From CAYMST01 sp964393115 (lineage in GTDB: Bacteria > Bacteroidota > Bacteroidia > Cytophagales > Cyclobacteriaceae): 50,468 nt of DNA. Shown one piece after another: positions 27,804 through 35,156 of the stretch. Below the pieces are notes generated by a model that did no database searches, had not been told where the DNA came from, and worked only from the letters and a program-made list of their open reading frames with translations. The stretch is from positions 1-50,468 of the forward strand of contig CAYMST010000004.1 of NCBI GenBank assembly GCA_964393115.1. The letters run 5' to 3'. Each line of letters starts with the position of its first letter. The stretch's first letter is position 1. Made by a program: the position numbers and the translations under genes.

Positions 27804-27938
27804 CTAAAAGTTTAGCTGCTCAGTAGCTTCCTGAATTTCCAAATCGGAAGGTTTTAAGGTGCTGATAAGCGCTAATGATATGATCAGGTGAAGGACAATT
27901 GCGGAAACGGCCAACACCTTACTTATTTTAATTTTCAT
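27804..27938 (-). CDS. Small single-pass membrane peptide, 44 residues, last gene of ABC/GntR operon
   Basis: The frame reads MKIKISKVLAVSAIVLHLII and on, ending EATEQLNF. A basic N-terminus, one hydrophobic segment (about residues 9-27) and a short acidic tail suggest a small inner-membrane peptide with the tail outside. Its ATG overlaps the end of the GntR gene by 11 nt (27928-27938), a typical translational coupling arrangement, and there is no other start nearby. Tight linkage to an ABC transporter and its regulator suggests an accessory subunit or stress peptide. No family is recognised; a chance frame remains possible. Confidence 0.6.
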   Translation of the reverse strand: MKIKISKVLAVSAIVLHLIISLALISTLKPSDLEIQEATEQLNF

Positions 27939-28308
27939 CATGATTTAGTTCGTTTTTAAATGTAGTGAATCCAGTTTTTAGCTCTTCCATATCTATATCT
28001 AACAAGATCATTTTTTTAAAAAGTATAGGAAGATCTATGGATTGGAATTCTTTCTTTTTTTCGTTTAATACCCGTTGATAGCCATCTTTGGCGACAAAAT
28101 AGCCGATACCTCTTTTATTGTAAATAATGCCACGGTCACTCAGATGTCCAAAAACTCGTACTGCTGTATTTGGATTTACCTCCATCATCTCAGCGATTTC
28201 GCGAACTGACGGTATACGATCTTCAGGAACCCATTTTTTAGATAATATATATTCGAAGATGAGATCCGCTATCTGAAGGTATATTGGCCGATTATTGTCA
28301 AACCGCAT
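27928..28308 (-). CDS. GntR-family regulator, YtrA subfamily
   Basis: A 126-residue regulator: an N-terminal winged helix-turn-helix (residues ~8-75, YLQIADLIFEYILSKKWVPEDRIPSVREIAEMMEVNPNTAVR split over the recognition helix) and a short C-terminal tail of about 45 residues instead of a ligand-binding domain, the mark of the YtrA subgroup. Such regulators repress ABC transporter operons in which they lie, often responding to cell-wall or antibiotic stress. Here it is third in the operon, 2 nt behind the permease, and overlaps the small membrane peptide. A fitting dyad operator lies before the first gene. Confidence 0.92.
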   Translation of the reverse strand: MRFDNNRPIYLQIADLIFEYILSKKWVPEDRIPSVREIAEMMEVNPNTAVRVFGHLSDRGIIYNKRGIGYFVAKDGYQRVLNEKKKEFQSIDLPILFKKMILLDIDMEELKTGFTTFKNELNHDEN

Positions 28309-28310
28309 GC

Positions 28311-29048
28311 TTATATCTCTTTTTCTTTTAGACGGAAATAGGTAATGATTAAGGGGATTGGACAGGAGAAAATACCCATCACGATTTGAAGATTATCAGT
28401 TACCTGCTTTCCTTTTTCTGGAAGATTAGAAAAAATTTCAGTACCGTAGCCACTGAACTCTATCATCATATCAAAGAAGAAAATCCCCATGATAATAGCG
28501 AATACGAAGAAATAGGCCATTAGTAGGAATAGCGTTTTGATAAAATGTAGGCTCCTAAACCATATAGCCCCAAGGATGTATACTGGTACCCAAAGAAGGT
28601 ACAGGTAGATTCCATCTAAATACTCCTGTGTGAATAAAGTAGGGAATTCCCAGAGACCGTTAAATACTAGCGCTCCAATAGTTACTCCTACGGCCGAAAG
28701 TGCTTGCATCAGTAAGGTCATAATGATAATATACATTACCGATGTCTTTAGCAGAGTAGCCAGCAATCGTTCCTCAACGTTTATGGGGAGGGTCAACCCA
28801 GTATATGCTCTTTCAGGCTTATGAAGCTCTTGAAAACTAATCGAAGCATAGATGACACCAGCAAGTCCGAGTAAGACACTGGCTACTCTGGAAATTTCAC
28901 TGCTTTCCATTTTCAAATCACCAATTAGCGTCAAGAGGCTTACAACCACAAAGAAGAGTGAAAAGAAGGCCAATGAAACCAGTGTCTTCGACTGATTTAG
29001 AAACAGGTCTCGTCTGATATAGTTGACAATGGAACTAATAGATATCAT
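28311..29048 (-). CDS. ABC-2-type permease subunit
   Basis: A 245-residue protein with about six hydrophobic segments (residues roughly 24-45, 56-70, 95-125, 142-160, 170-195 and 218-235) and no soluble domain. Position between an ABC ATPase (4 nt upstream) and a YtrA-type regulator (2 nt downstream) identifies it as the membrane subunit of an exporter. The sequence is not similar enough to a known transporter for me to name a substrate. YtrA-type systems are often involved in defence against antimicrobial peptides or envelope stress. Confidence 0.8.
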   Translation of the reverse strand: MISISSIVNYIRRDLFLNQSKTLVSLAFFSLFFVVVSLLTLIGDLKMESSEISRVASVLLGLAGVIYASISFQELHKPERAYTGLTLPINVEERLLATLLKTSVMYIIIMTLLMQALSAVGVTIGALVFNGLWEFPTLFTQEYLDGIYLYLLWVPVYILGAIWFRSLHFIKTLFLLMAYFFVFAIIMGIFFFDMMIEFSGYGTEIFSNLPEKGKQVTDNLQIVMGIFSCPIPLIITYFRLKEKEI

Positions 29049-29052
29049 GGGA

Positions 29053-29883
29053 TTAGAAATTAGAGGTTAATGTTTGAAGAACCGGGTCGGGGGACTCATG
29101 TAGCGCGTTGAATAAGAGTTCGAGGTCAACTTCTGATGAGACCTCACCTCTCCGTTTCATAATGCACTTTCTGCCCAGCGGATCGTTTTGATAGAGTACC
29201 TCATGGCTTTCTTGCTGCGGACCAAAGAGCAATCGCTTCTCAATTTCATACAAGTCAGTATCTAAGATGATTTTTGAATTGATAAGCATAAACACATGAT
29301 TGATTAACCCGTAGATATCCGCAATCTGATGTGTGCTGATGATAATGTAGCGCTCATCATTGAGAGATCTGGCGATTACCTTTTTGAATTCGCTTTTTGA
29401 AGGAATGTCAAGTCCATTTGTTGGCTCGTCAAGGACTAAGAACTTGGTGTTAACGGCCAGACCAAAGGCAATCAAAACTTTTTTGCGCTGTCCATGAGAA
29501 AGCTTCAGTAAGTTACGGTCGCCGGTAAGACTAAATTCTTTCACCAGCTCTAAGAACTGGTCGTGATTATACTTGGGATAAAATGACCCGTTGAGTTTTC
29601 CGTAGTTTTGAATGGTTACGGACGGTAAATCAAAACTCTCTGGTATGATGTGAAGGTCTTCTAAAATGGGACGTCTTCGCGTCGAGACTAGCCGGTCATC
29701 AATCGTACAGGTGCCAGACTGCGGAAAAATAAGCCCGGTCATTAATCTTAATAAGGTTGTTTTTCCTGCGCCATTCATTCCAAGCAGTCCATAAATGTTG
29801 CCAGGTCGCAACTCAAGGTCGATGTTTTCAAGAAGAGGCTGCCCCTTCTTGTACCGAAAAGTTAATTCGTTTACTTTGAACAT
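29053..29883 (-). CDS. ABC transporter ATP-binding protein
   Basis: A 276-residue ATPase with all nucleotide-binding motifs: Walker A GMNGAGKTT near residue 35, signature LSHGQRKKV near 130, Walker B FLVLDEPTNGLD near 155 and the H-loop STHQ near 190. The last ~60 residues lie beyond the core domain, as in CcmA/YtrB-type exporters. It is the first gene of a four-gene operon with a permease, a YtrA-type regulator and a small membrane peptide. The start codon lies 1 nt from the strong dyad at 29885-29908, so repression there would block the whole operon. Confidence 0.93.
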   Translation of the reverse strand: MFKVNELTFRYKKGQPLLENIDLELRPGNIYGLLGMNGAGKTTLLRLMTGLIFPQSGTCTIDDRLVSTRRRPILEDLHIIPESFDLPSVTIQNYGKLNGSFYPKYNHDQFLELVKEFSLTGDRNLLKLSHGQRKKVLIAFGLAVNTKFLVLDEPTNGLDIPSKSEFKKVIARSLNDERYIIISTHQIADIYGLINHVFMLINSKIILDTDLYEIEKRLLFGPQQESHEVLYQNDPLGRKCIMKRRGEVSSEVDLELLFNALHESPDPVLQTLTSNF

Positions 29884-29884
29884 T

Positions 29885-29908
29885 AGTGTACTAGTTTTTT
29901 AATACACT
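29885..29908 (-). promoter_or_regulatory. YtrA/GntR-type operator dyad before the ABC operon
   Basis: AGTGTACTA and TAATACACT are 9-bp half sites with one mismatch and 6 nt between them; the inner 6-bp arms are AGTGTA and TACACT, 12 nt apart. This matches the AGTGTA/TACACT operator described for B. subtilis YtrA, apart from one base in spacing. It lies directly before the ABC ATPase start codon and so is very likely the binding site of the GntR regulator encoded in the same operon. Confidence 0.75.
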
Positions 29909-30071
29909 GCTAAAGTAGATGGTGTGATGATGCTATCAAAATTTTTTTTGTCAAAAGATGTCACACTTGATGATCGTCTTCAAATAACGGGTCGGGATAA
30001 CTGAATACCTCGCTCAGAAATAGCAAAGGAAATTAGAGGGGCTTGGAGATAAATTTATTACCTGCAACCAA

Positions 30072-30148
30072 ATTGGATAATTACATAAAAGAATTGGGTT
30101 GAATGATGCATGGCGGTTCTCAGATCAGTTATAAAATAGACTTTATAT
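30072..30148 (-). repeat. Divergent copy of the dispersed intergenic repeat
   Basis: On the minus strand it carries CATTCAACCCAATTCTTTT and ATGTAATTATCC, aligned with the core of the family, but the outer TATAAAATC part is lost. Similarity to the copy at 18906-18975 continues outward to the word ATAAAATAGA. It lies in the gap between the ABC operon and purU. Confidence 0.4.
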
Positions 30149-30172
30149 ATTATTGCCAAAATTTCGTGATTC

Positions 30173-31055
30173 ATGAGCACTTCAAATGAAAGCCTAAAAG
30201 CGACATTACTTGTCCACTGTCCTGATCAAAAAGGAATATTATCCGCGTTAACCTCATTTCTTTCGGAGAACAATGGTAATATCGTAGAGCTTGATGAGNN
30301 NNNNNNNNCATGTGGATCGGGATAACGGAATTTTCTTCATGCGTGCCGTATGGGAACTTAATGATTTTTACATTTCTAAAGATCAACTTCATGACTACTT
30401 TGAAAAGAAATATGCCAGTCATTTTGATATGCAATGGCGCATCTACTTTTCTGATCGAAAGCCCAGAATGGCAGTTTTTGTCTCGAAGTTATCCCATTGT
30501 TTATATGATATATTAGCGAGGTATCAATCTGGCGATTGGGAAGTGGAGATTCCACTGGTGATAAGTAATCACGAATCATTAAGATCAATAGTAAAGCAGG
30601 CTGGAATAGCGTTTCACTATTTGCCGGTCAATAAGGAAAACAAATCAGAGCAGGAGGCAAAGCAAATCCAACTGCTAAGCGAGCACGATATTGACTTTAT
30701 AGTGCTCGCTAGATACATGCAAATCCTTAGTCCCGATTTTATTAGCCATTATGTTAATAAAATTATTAACATCCATCATTCCTTTTTACCTGCTTTCCCT
30801 GGGGCAAAACCATATCACTCTGCGTACGAACGAGGGGTGAAGATCATCGGTGCAACCAGTCATTATGTTACTTCAGACCTTGATGCCGGCCCCATCATCG
30901 AACAAGATGTCGCGCAGGTCTCTCACAAGGAAGATGTAAAAAGGATGATTAGAAAGGGACAAGACCTAGAAAAGATAGTGCTTTCACGAGCGATTTGGAA
31001 TCATCTACAAAGGAAGATCATGGTATTTCGTAATAAAACTGTTGTTTTCGATTGA
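30173..31055 (+). CDS. purU: Formyltetrahydrofolate deformylase, spanning a run of N
   Basis: PurU hydrolyses 10-formyl-THF to formate and THF, balancing one-carbon pools and feeding formate to purine synthesis. The N-terminal ACT domain begins ATLLVHCPDQKGILSALTSFL; the C-terminal formyltransferase domain has the catalytic Asn and His in INIHHSFLPAFPGAKPY and the Asp in DLDAGPII. Ten N at 30299-30308 shift the frame as written, so the gene appears split. If the N are removed the reading is ELDE-HVDRDNGIFFMR, which matches PurU proteins without gap, so the gene is most likely intact at about 290 residues. A strong terminator follows at 31170. Confidence 0.9.
30299..30308. other. Assembly gap of 10 N inside purU
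   Basis: The flanks join in frame with zero missing bases: E. coli PurU reads NIVQNNEFVDHRTGRFFMR where this gene reads NIVELDE then HVDRDNGIFFMR, same length. The ten N are therefore probably a placeholder for abutting contigs, not missing sequence. Confidence 0.8.
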
Positions 31056-31092
31056 TATTCGTAACGACGCGATCTGTTTTTTAGCAGGTTTT

Positions 31093-31132
31093 GAATATTG
31101 TTAATTTAACGTTCAATAATTGAACAATATTC
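31093..31132. promoter_or_regulatory. Nested inverted repeats upstream of a TetR gene
   Basis: GAATATTGTT (31093-31102) pairs with AACAATATTC (31123-31132), and inside lies GTTCAA-TAA-TTGAAC (31111-31125). Two dyads sharing one region look like an operator, but a terminator (31170-31209) lies between them and the TetR start at 31244. They could be a purU 3' RNA structure instead. Confidence 0.4.
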
Positions 31133-31169
31133 ATTTATAAGTGTTAAATTAAGCTTGTAAATTATTGAT

Positions 31170-31209
31170 AAAGAGCGGCTAACATTGGTAGTTAATCGCT
31201 CTTTTTTTT
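31170..31209 (+). terminator. Rho-independent terminator after purU
   Basis: AAAGAGCG and CGCTCTTT form an 8-bp stem, extended by a mismatched inner stem (TAAC/GTTA), followed by a run of eight T. It lies 115 nt after purU and only 35 nt before the TetR gene, so it may also act as an attenuator for any TetR transcript that starts upstream of it. Confidence 0.85.
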
Positions 31210-31243
31210 CAATTAATTTGTTTAACGCTGTTAATCGCGCAAA

Positions 31244-31822
31244 ATGACTGATGAAAGAAGAGAAAGGGAGATCGCTAGCATGAAGTCTAGTATCGTAGAA
31301 GCTGCTAGAGAAATTGTAATGGACCAGGGATGGGACAAGGTCTCCATTAGAAATATTGCTGCTAAGATCAACTATAGTCCACCGCTCTTGTATTCATATT
31401 TCAAAAATAAAGATGATATCCTTGGAGAGCTACAGAAAGAGGGGTTTAAAAAGCTCAAAAAACGCTATAGTGCTATTGCTAAAAAGGAAAAACCAAAGAA
31501 AGCAATCAAAGCTATCTCCCATGAGTATGTTGATTTTGCGCTGCATAATCCCGAGTTATTTGGGTTGATGTTTAACCTCAACGGAGTTACCTGTAGCAGT
31601 GAAAAAGGCATGTCTGAAATGTATGACTCCAGAGACGTGGTTGAAACTATTCTCCGTAAAATTTCGAAAAACGAATCGGGGCAAGAACTATACATCAACT
31701 GGTGGAGTTTGGTTCATGGCTTTATTGCCATCCATACGGCAAACTATATCCACCTATCCAAAAAGAATAGATCGGAATACCTCAATAACATGCTGGATCG
31801 ATTCGTCTCGGCTATTGACTAA
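31244..31822 (+). CDS. TetR/AcrR-family regulator
   Basis: A 192-residue regulator with an N-terminal TetR helix-turn-helix (residues ~14-60, IVEAAREIVMDQGWDKVSIRNIAAKI, LLYSYFKNKDDIL) and a C-terminal domain with NPELFGLMFNL and WWSLVHGFIAIHTANYI, resembling the TetR WHG-type C-terminal domain. It probably represses a nearby fatty-acid, detoxification or efflux gene; the PaaE-like reductase gene is 1.6 kb downstream on the other strand. The 3' end overlaps the convergent membrane protein gene by 11 nt. Confidence 0.88.
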   Translation: MTDERREREIASMKSSIVEAAREIVMDQGWDKVSIRNIAAKINYSPPLLYSYFKNKDDILGELQKEGFKKLKKRYSAIAKKEKPKKAIKAISHEYVDFALHNPELFGLMFNLNGVTCSSEKGMSEMYDSRDVVETILRKISKNESGQELYINWWSLVHGFIAIHTANYIHLSKKNRSEYLNNMLDRFVSAID

Positions 31823-32321
31823 TCGCTTGATTTTCTGTAAGGATTTGTGATTCGCTCTCGCTGAGCCTAAGGTCTTTTATCATCTTTCTGATCGAGGGCC
31901 TGAAGATGGATAGATTGGCTAATACAAGCATATAAGTGATGACAAAAAGTGAGTTTTTGTGAAGGTACAACCCCAATAAGGACAAGGCAGCAGAGGCTGT
32001 AAACAACTGGAATTTTTTGATATTCGCGTCGTAAAGGGTTAACAATTTTTGGCGAAGTGTGTCAGTTGATGTGGTCGACTTTAAGTGTTTTCGGAATTTG
32101 TCAATACCCAAATAAAATAAAGTGCCACTCCCGATAAACAGTATCCCCATGGTGACAACACCCAACATACCTGTTAGTATTGGAGATCGATCGCCCTTTA
32201 CATCCACCTCTAAAAATAGTAGGCCGAAAGGAAGCAAGGAAACAGCTATGTAAGCATTAAATAAGAAATAAAGCTTAGCATAGAATTCCTTGCCATCACG
32301 AAAAACGGGCTTTTTCCCCAT
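31812..32321 (-). CDS. Hypothetical membrane protein, 169 residues
   Basis: About four hydrophobic segments (residues ~15-36, 48-70, 103-120 and 124-140) with a basic middle loop (KFRKHLKSTTSTDTLRQKLL) and a charged C-terminal tail. No family is recognised. It starts 7 nt behind the PaaE-like reductase gene and is probably co-transcribed with it, which may suggest a role in the same pathway, although nothing in the sequence says so. Its end overlaps the TetR gene by 11 nt. Confidence 0.65.
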   Translation of the reverse strand: MGKKPVFRDGKEFYAKLYFLFNAYIAVSLLPFGLLFLEVDVKGDRSPILTGMLGVVTMGILFIGSGTLFYLGIDKFRKHLKSTTSTDTLRQKLLTLYDANIKKFQLFTASAALSLLGLYLHKNSLFVITYMLVLANLSIFRPSIRKMIKDLRLSESESQILTENQAISQ

Positions 32322-32328
32322 AGTATAC

Positions 32329-33408
32329 TTAACCTATTTCGATGACAACATCATCTGATTTAGGATGGCCTACGCAGCAGAGCACATACCCTTCATCAAT
32401 TTCTTCTTGTGTCAGTCCATCAGCCTCTGTCATGTGTACCTTACCCGATTGCACTTTACCTCTACAGGCTGTACAGAGTCCACTTTGGCAGGAATAAGGA
32501 AGGTCAATACCGAGGTCCAAACCAGTTTCTAAGATTGATTTCTTTCCACTTACAGCGTAGACATGCTCTTCGCCGTCCATGATCACTTTTACTTCATGCT
32601 CGCCACTACTGCTATCAGAAGAAGCAACAGAGGTGTCAGTAGATGCTACAAAACTCTCTTTGAATCGCATTTCTGACGCTACCCCAAGTTGATCCAGTGA
32701 GTCGATGACTAAGTTCATCAAAGGTTCTGGTCCACAAGTGTAGGAGATAGCTTCATGAATGTTAATATCATTACTTTTAAGCGTGTTTTCGATCGCTTCT
32801 TTGGTTAAAAAACCAGAAAGTCCAGACCACTCTCCCAAAGGGTTGTCCAGACTGTGTACGACCGTAAATCTACCTTTATATTCAGCCTCAAGTTGCTTGA
32901 GAGAATTTTTGAAAATAATGGAGTCTTCGTTTCTATTGGCATAAAGAAGGAATACACGCTTATCAGAGGTATAAAGCGCGGTCTTGGCAATGGAAAGTAA
33001 TGGCGTAATACCACTTCCACCTCCGAACAGCACAATTTGATTTGCGTCTTGAGCCTTATCTAAAGTGAAATTACCCATTGGAGGCATGATTTCCACTTTT
33101 TGGCCTGCTTGGAAATGGTCATTGATGAAATTGGACATCTGTCCGCCTTCTACCCTTTTAACAGCCACTGCCGGTAGTTGATCCACGGATTTGGCAGAAC
33201 ATAGTGAGTACGCCCTTCTTATCTTTTTACCGTTTACTTCCTGAACAATAGTGATGAACTGCCCCGCTTTATAGTCCAATTCTGGTAGGTCGAAAACAAC
33301 GCTTACTGCGTCAGCAGTCTCTTTGATTACTTGGTTGATTGTCGTCGTAAGCGTATCCGAGGGACTCGATTCTTTCTTTTTTTTCTTCTTAAATAATCCA
33401 AATGCCAT
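32329..33408 (-). CDS. PaaE-like ferredoxin reductase with FAD and 2Fe-2S domains
   Basis: A 359-residue electron-transfer protein from the ATG at 33408 (MAFGLFKKKKKK). Domain order: FAD-binding barrel with RRAYSLCSA near residue 63, NAD(P)-binding domain with GGGSGITPLLSI near 120, and C-terminal plant-type [2Fe-2S] ferredoxin with CQSGLCTAC near 308 and a fourth Cys in VLCCVGHP near the end. This is the architecture of PaaE, which supplies electrons to the phenylacetyl-CoA epoxidase; no paaABC genes are in the window, so it may serve another oxygenase or desaturase. A -7 element lies 25 nt upstream. Confidence 0.87.
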   Translation of the reverse strand: MAFGLFKKKKKKESSPSDTLTTTINQVIKETADAVSVVFDLPELDYKAGQFITIVQEVNGKKIRRAYSLCSAKSVDQLPAVAVKRVEGGQMSNFINDHFQAGQKVEIMPPMGNFTLDKAQDANQIVLFGGGSGITPLLSIAKTALYTSDKRVFLLYANRNEDSIIFKNSLKQLEAEYKGRFTVVHSLDNPLGEWSGLSGFLTKEAIENTLKSNDINIHEAISYTCGPEPLMNLVIDSLDQLGVASEMRFKESFVASTDTSVASSDSSSGEHEVKVIMDGEEHVYAVSGKKSILETGLDLGIDLPYSCQSGLCTACRGKVQSGKVHMTEADGLTQEEIDEGYVLCCVGHPKSDDVVIEIG

Positions 33409-33432
33409 ATGAAAGATAGACTTTTTCGCTCG

Positions 33433-33440
33433 CAAATATA
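33433..33440 (-). promoter_or_regulatory. Candidate -7 element for the PaaE-like gene
   Basis: On the minus strand this is TATATTTG, an exact TAnnTTTG match, 24 nt before the start codon at 33408. A -33 TTG at normal spacing was not found. Confidence 0.4.
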
Positions 33441-33526
33441 GGTGGTCGGCTCAAATTGGCTTAGTAAATAGCTCACAAACGAGATTTATTTTGGTAGTAA
33501 CTGCACTTCGGTTGAGTTGGAAAAGT

Positions 33527-33534
33527 TAACTTTG
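33527..33534 (+). promoter_or_regulatory. Candidate -7 element for purB
   Basis: TAACTTTG, an exact TAnnTTTG match, 18 nt before the ATG at 33553. Its place inside the longer open frame supports 33553 rather than 33517 as the start. Confidence 0.5.
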
Positions 33535-33552
33535 CGCCTTTCAAATTTTGAC

Positions 33553-34896
33553 ATGACATTATCTTCACTATCAGCCGTTTCACCAGTAGACGGACGCTAC
33601 CACAGACATACAGCAGGATTATCCAACTTCTTTTCGGAGTACGGACTTATTTATTACCGTGTTTTGGTGGAAATAGAGTATTTTCTACTGTTAACTGATT
33701 TTGGTCTTCCGGAGCTAAGCGGGTTTGATGCGACAAAAGCAGAGGCATTACGCAAAATTTATCTTGAATTTTCGGAAGACGATGCCACGGCTATCAAGGA
33801 GGTTGAAAAGACCACCAATCACGATGTAAAAGCGGTAGAGTATTTTATCAAGTCAAAGTTTGATGCTTTAGGATTGGAGCAGTTTAAAGAGTTTATTCAC
33901 TTTGGACTTACCTCTCAGGATATCAATAATACCGCCGTTCCGCTTTCGCTCAAAGATGGCTTAGAAAGCGAATGCTATCCACTATTAAATGAAGTACTGG
34001 ATACCCTGGAGGGACTTTCTGGAGAGTGGAAGGATATATCGCTATTAGCGCGTACTCATGGACAGCCAGCTTCACCTACCCGCTTAGGTAAAGAAGTTGA
34101 GGTCTTTTGTGAACGAATTCGACAGCAGTTCAATCTTATCGTTCAGGTGCCGTTTGCGGCAAAGTTTGGTGGAGCCACGGGAAATATGAACGCACACTTT
34201 GTAGCGTACCCAGATAAAGATTGGCACGCTTTCGCGAACCAATTTGTAGGAGAGCAACTCGGGTTGCATAGAAGCTTTCCTACTACTCAAATTGAGCATT
34301 ACGACCATTTAGCGGCTTTGTTTGATGGTTTGAAAAGAGTGAATACAATCCTTATTGATTTTAGCAGAGATATTTGGCACTATGTGTCTATTGAGTATTT
34401 CAAACAAAAAATTAAGAAAGGAGAAGTTGGCTCTTCTGCAATGCCTCATAAGGTGAACCCCATCGATTTTGAAAATGCGGAAGGAAACTTAGGAATTGCA
34501 AATGCCATTCTGGAACACCTCTCTGCAAAGCTTCCTGTGTCTAGGTTGCAACGTGACTTAACGGATTCAACGGTTTTAAGAAACGTAGGAGTGCCGCTCG
34601 GTCATATGATCATTGCCTTAAAATCTCTACTAAAAGGCTTGGGTAAGCTACAGCTTAATGAAGACGCTATTCAAGATGATCTGGAAGAGAATTGGGCAGT
34701 GGTTGCTGAGGCGATTCAGACGATACTCAGGAAAGAGTCATATCCAAATCCTTACGAAGCACTAAAGGATTTAACACGAAAAAATGAGAAGATCACCAAG
34801 GCTTCCATTCACACATTTGTAGATGGGCTTAATATCTCAGATGAACTGAAGGTCTATATGAAAGAAATCACTCCTTTTAACTATGTAGGGAGGTAG
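33553..34896 (+). CDS. purB: Adenylosuccinate lyase
   Basis: PurB cleaves SAICAR to AICAR and adenylosuccinate to AMP, two steps of purine synthesis. The 447-residue protein has all three conserved regions: HFGLTSQDINNTA near residue 120, LARTHGQPASPTRLGKE near 170, and the signature SSAMPHKVNPIDFENAEG near 305 containing the catalytic serine loop. Length equals that of the E. coli-type enzyme. It is monocistronic, with a -7 promoter element upstream and a terminator hairpin 20 nt downstream. With purU in the same region it contributes to purine supply but is not in an operon with it. Confidence 0.96.
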   Translation: MTLSSLSAVSPVDGRYHRHTAGLSNFFSEYGLIYYRVLVEIEYFLLLTDFGLPELSGFDATKAEALRKIYLEFSEDDATAIKEVEKTTNHDVKAVEYFIKSKFDALGLEQFKEFIHFGLTSQDINNTAVPLSLKDGLESECYPLLNEVLDTLEGLSGEWKDISLLARTHGQPASPTRLGKEVEVFCERIRQQFNLIVQVPFAAKFGGATGNMNAHFVAYPDKDWHAFANQFVGEQLGLHRSFPTTQIEHYDHLAALFDGLKRVNTILIDFSRDIWHYVSIEYFKQKIKKGEVGSSAMPHKVNPIDFENAEGNLGIANAILEHLSAKLPVSRLQRDLTDSTVLRNVGVPLGHMIIALKSLLKGLGKLQLNEDAIQDDLEENWAVVAEAIQTILRKESYPNPYEALKDLTRKNEKITKASIHTFVDGLNISDELKVYMKEITPFNYVGR

Positions 34897-34916
34897 TAGA
34901 TATTCGAGTTTCAGAT

Positions 34917-34964
34917 ACAATCCTTAACTCATGGACCTGTTCGTAGTTAGGGATTGTTATTTTC
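34917..34964 (+). terminator. Terminator after purB
   Basis: ACAATCCTTAAC (34917-34928) pairs with GTTAGGGATTGT (34946-34957) with one G-U, around a 17-nt loop, followed by TATTTTC. It starts 21 nt after the purB stop. Confidence 0.7.
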
Positions 34965-35156
34965 AAGAAGGTTATCTACATTGTGAAATCCAAGCTTTCT
35001 TTCCAGCTTCAGTTAGAATAGCCGAATCACTCGTTGAATAGCTATTCAAATCCGTTAAAATCATTCAAATTTCTTGCAAATAGGACGAAAATCTAAATCT
35101 TGGCGTATGTAACGTGGTGTTATAAGACCTTTACAATAGGAATTAATTAAAACACT

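Noticed and set aside
30291..31055. Short purU frame starting within the N run
   Set aside because: The N-terminal ACT domain is encoded upstream from 30173; the split is caused by ten N.
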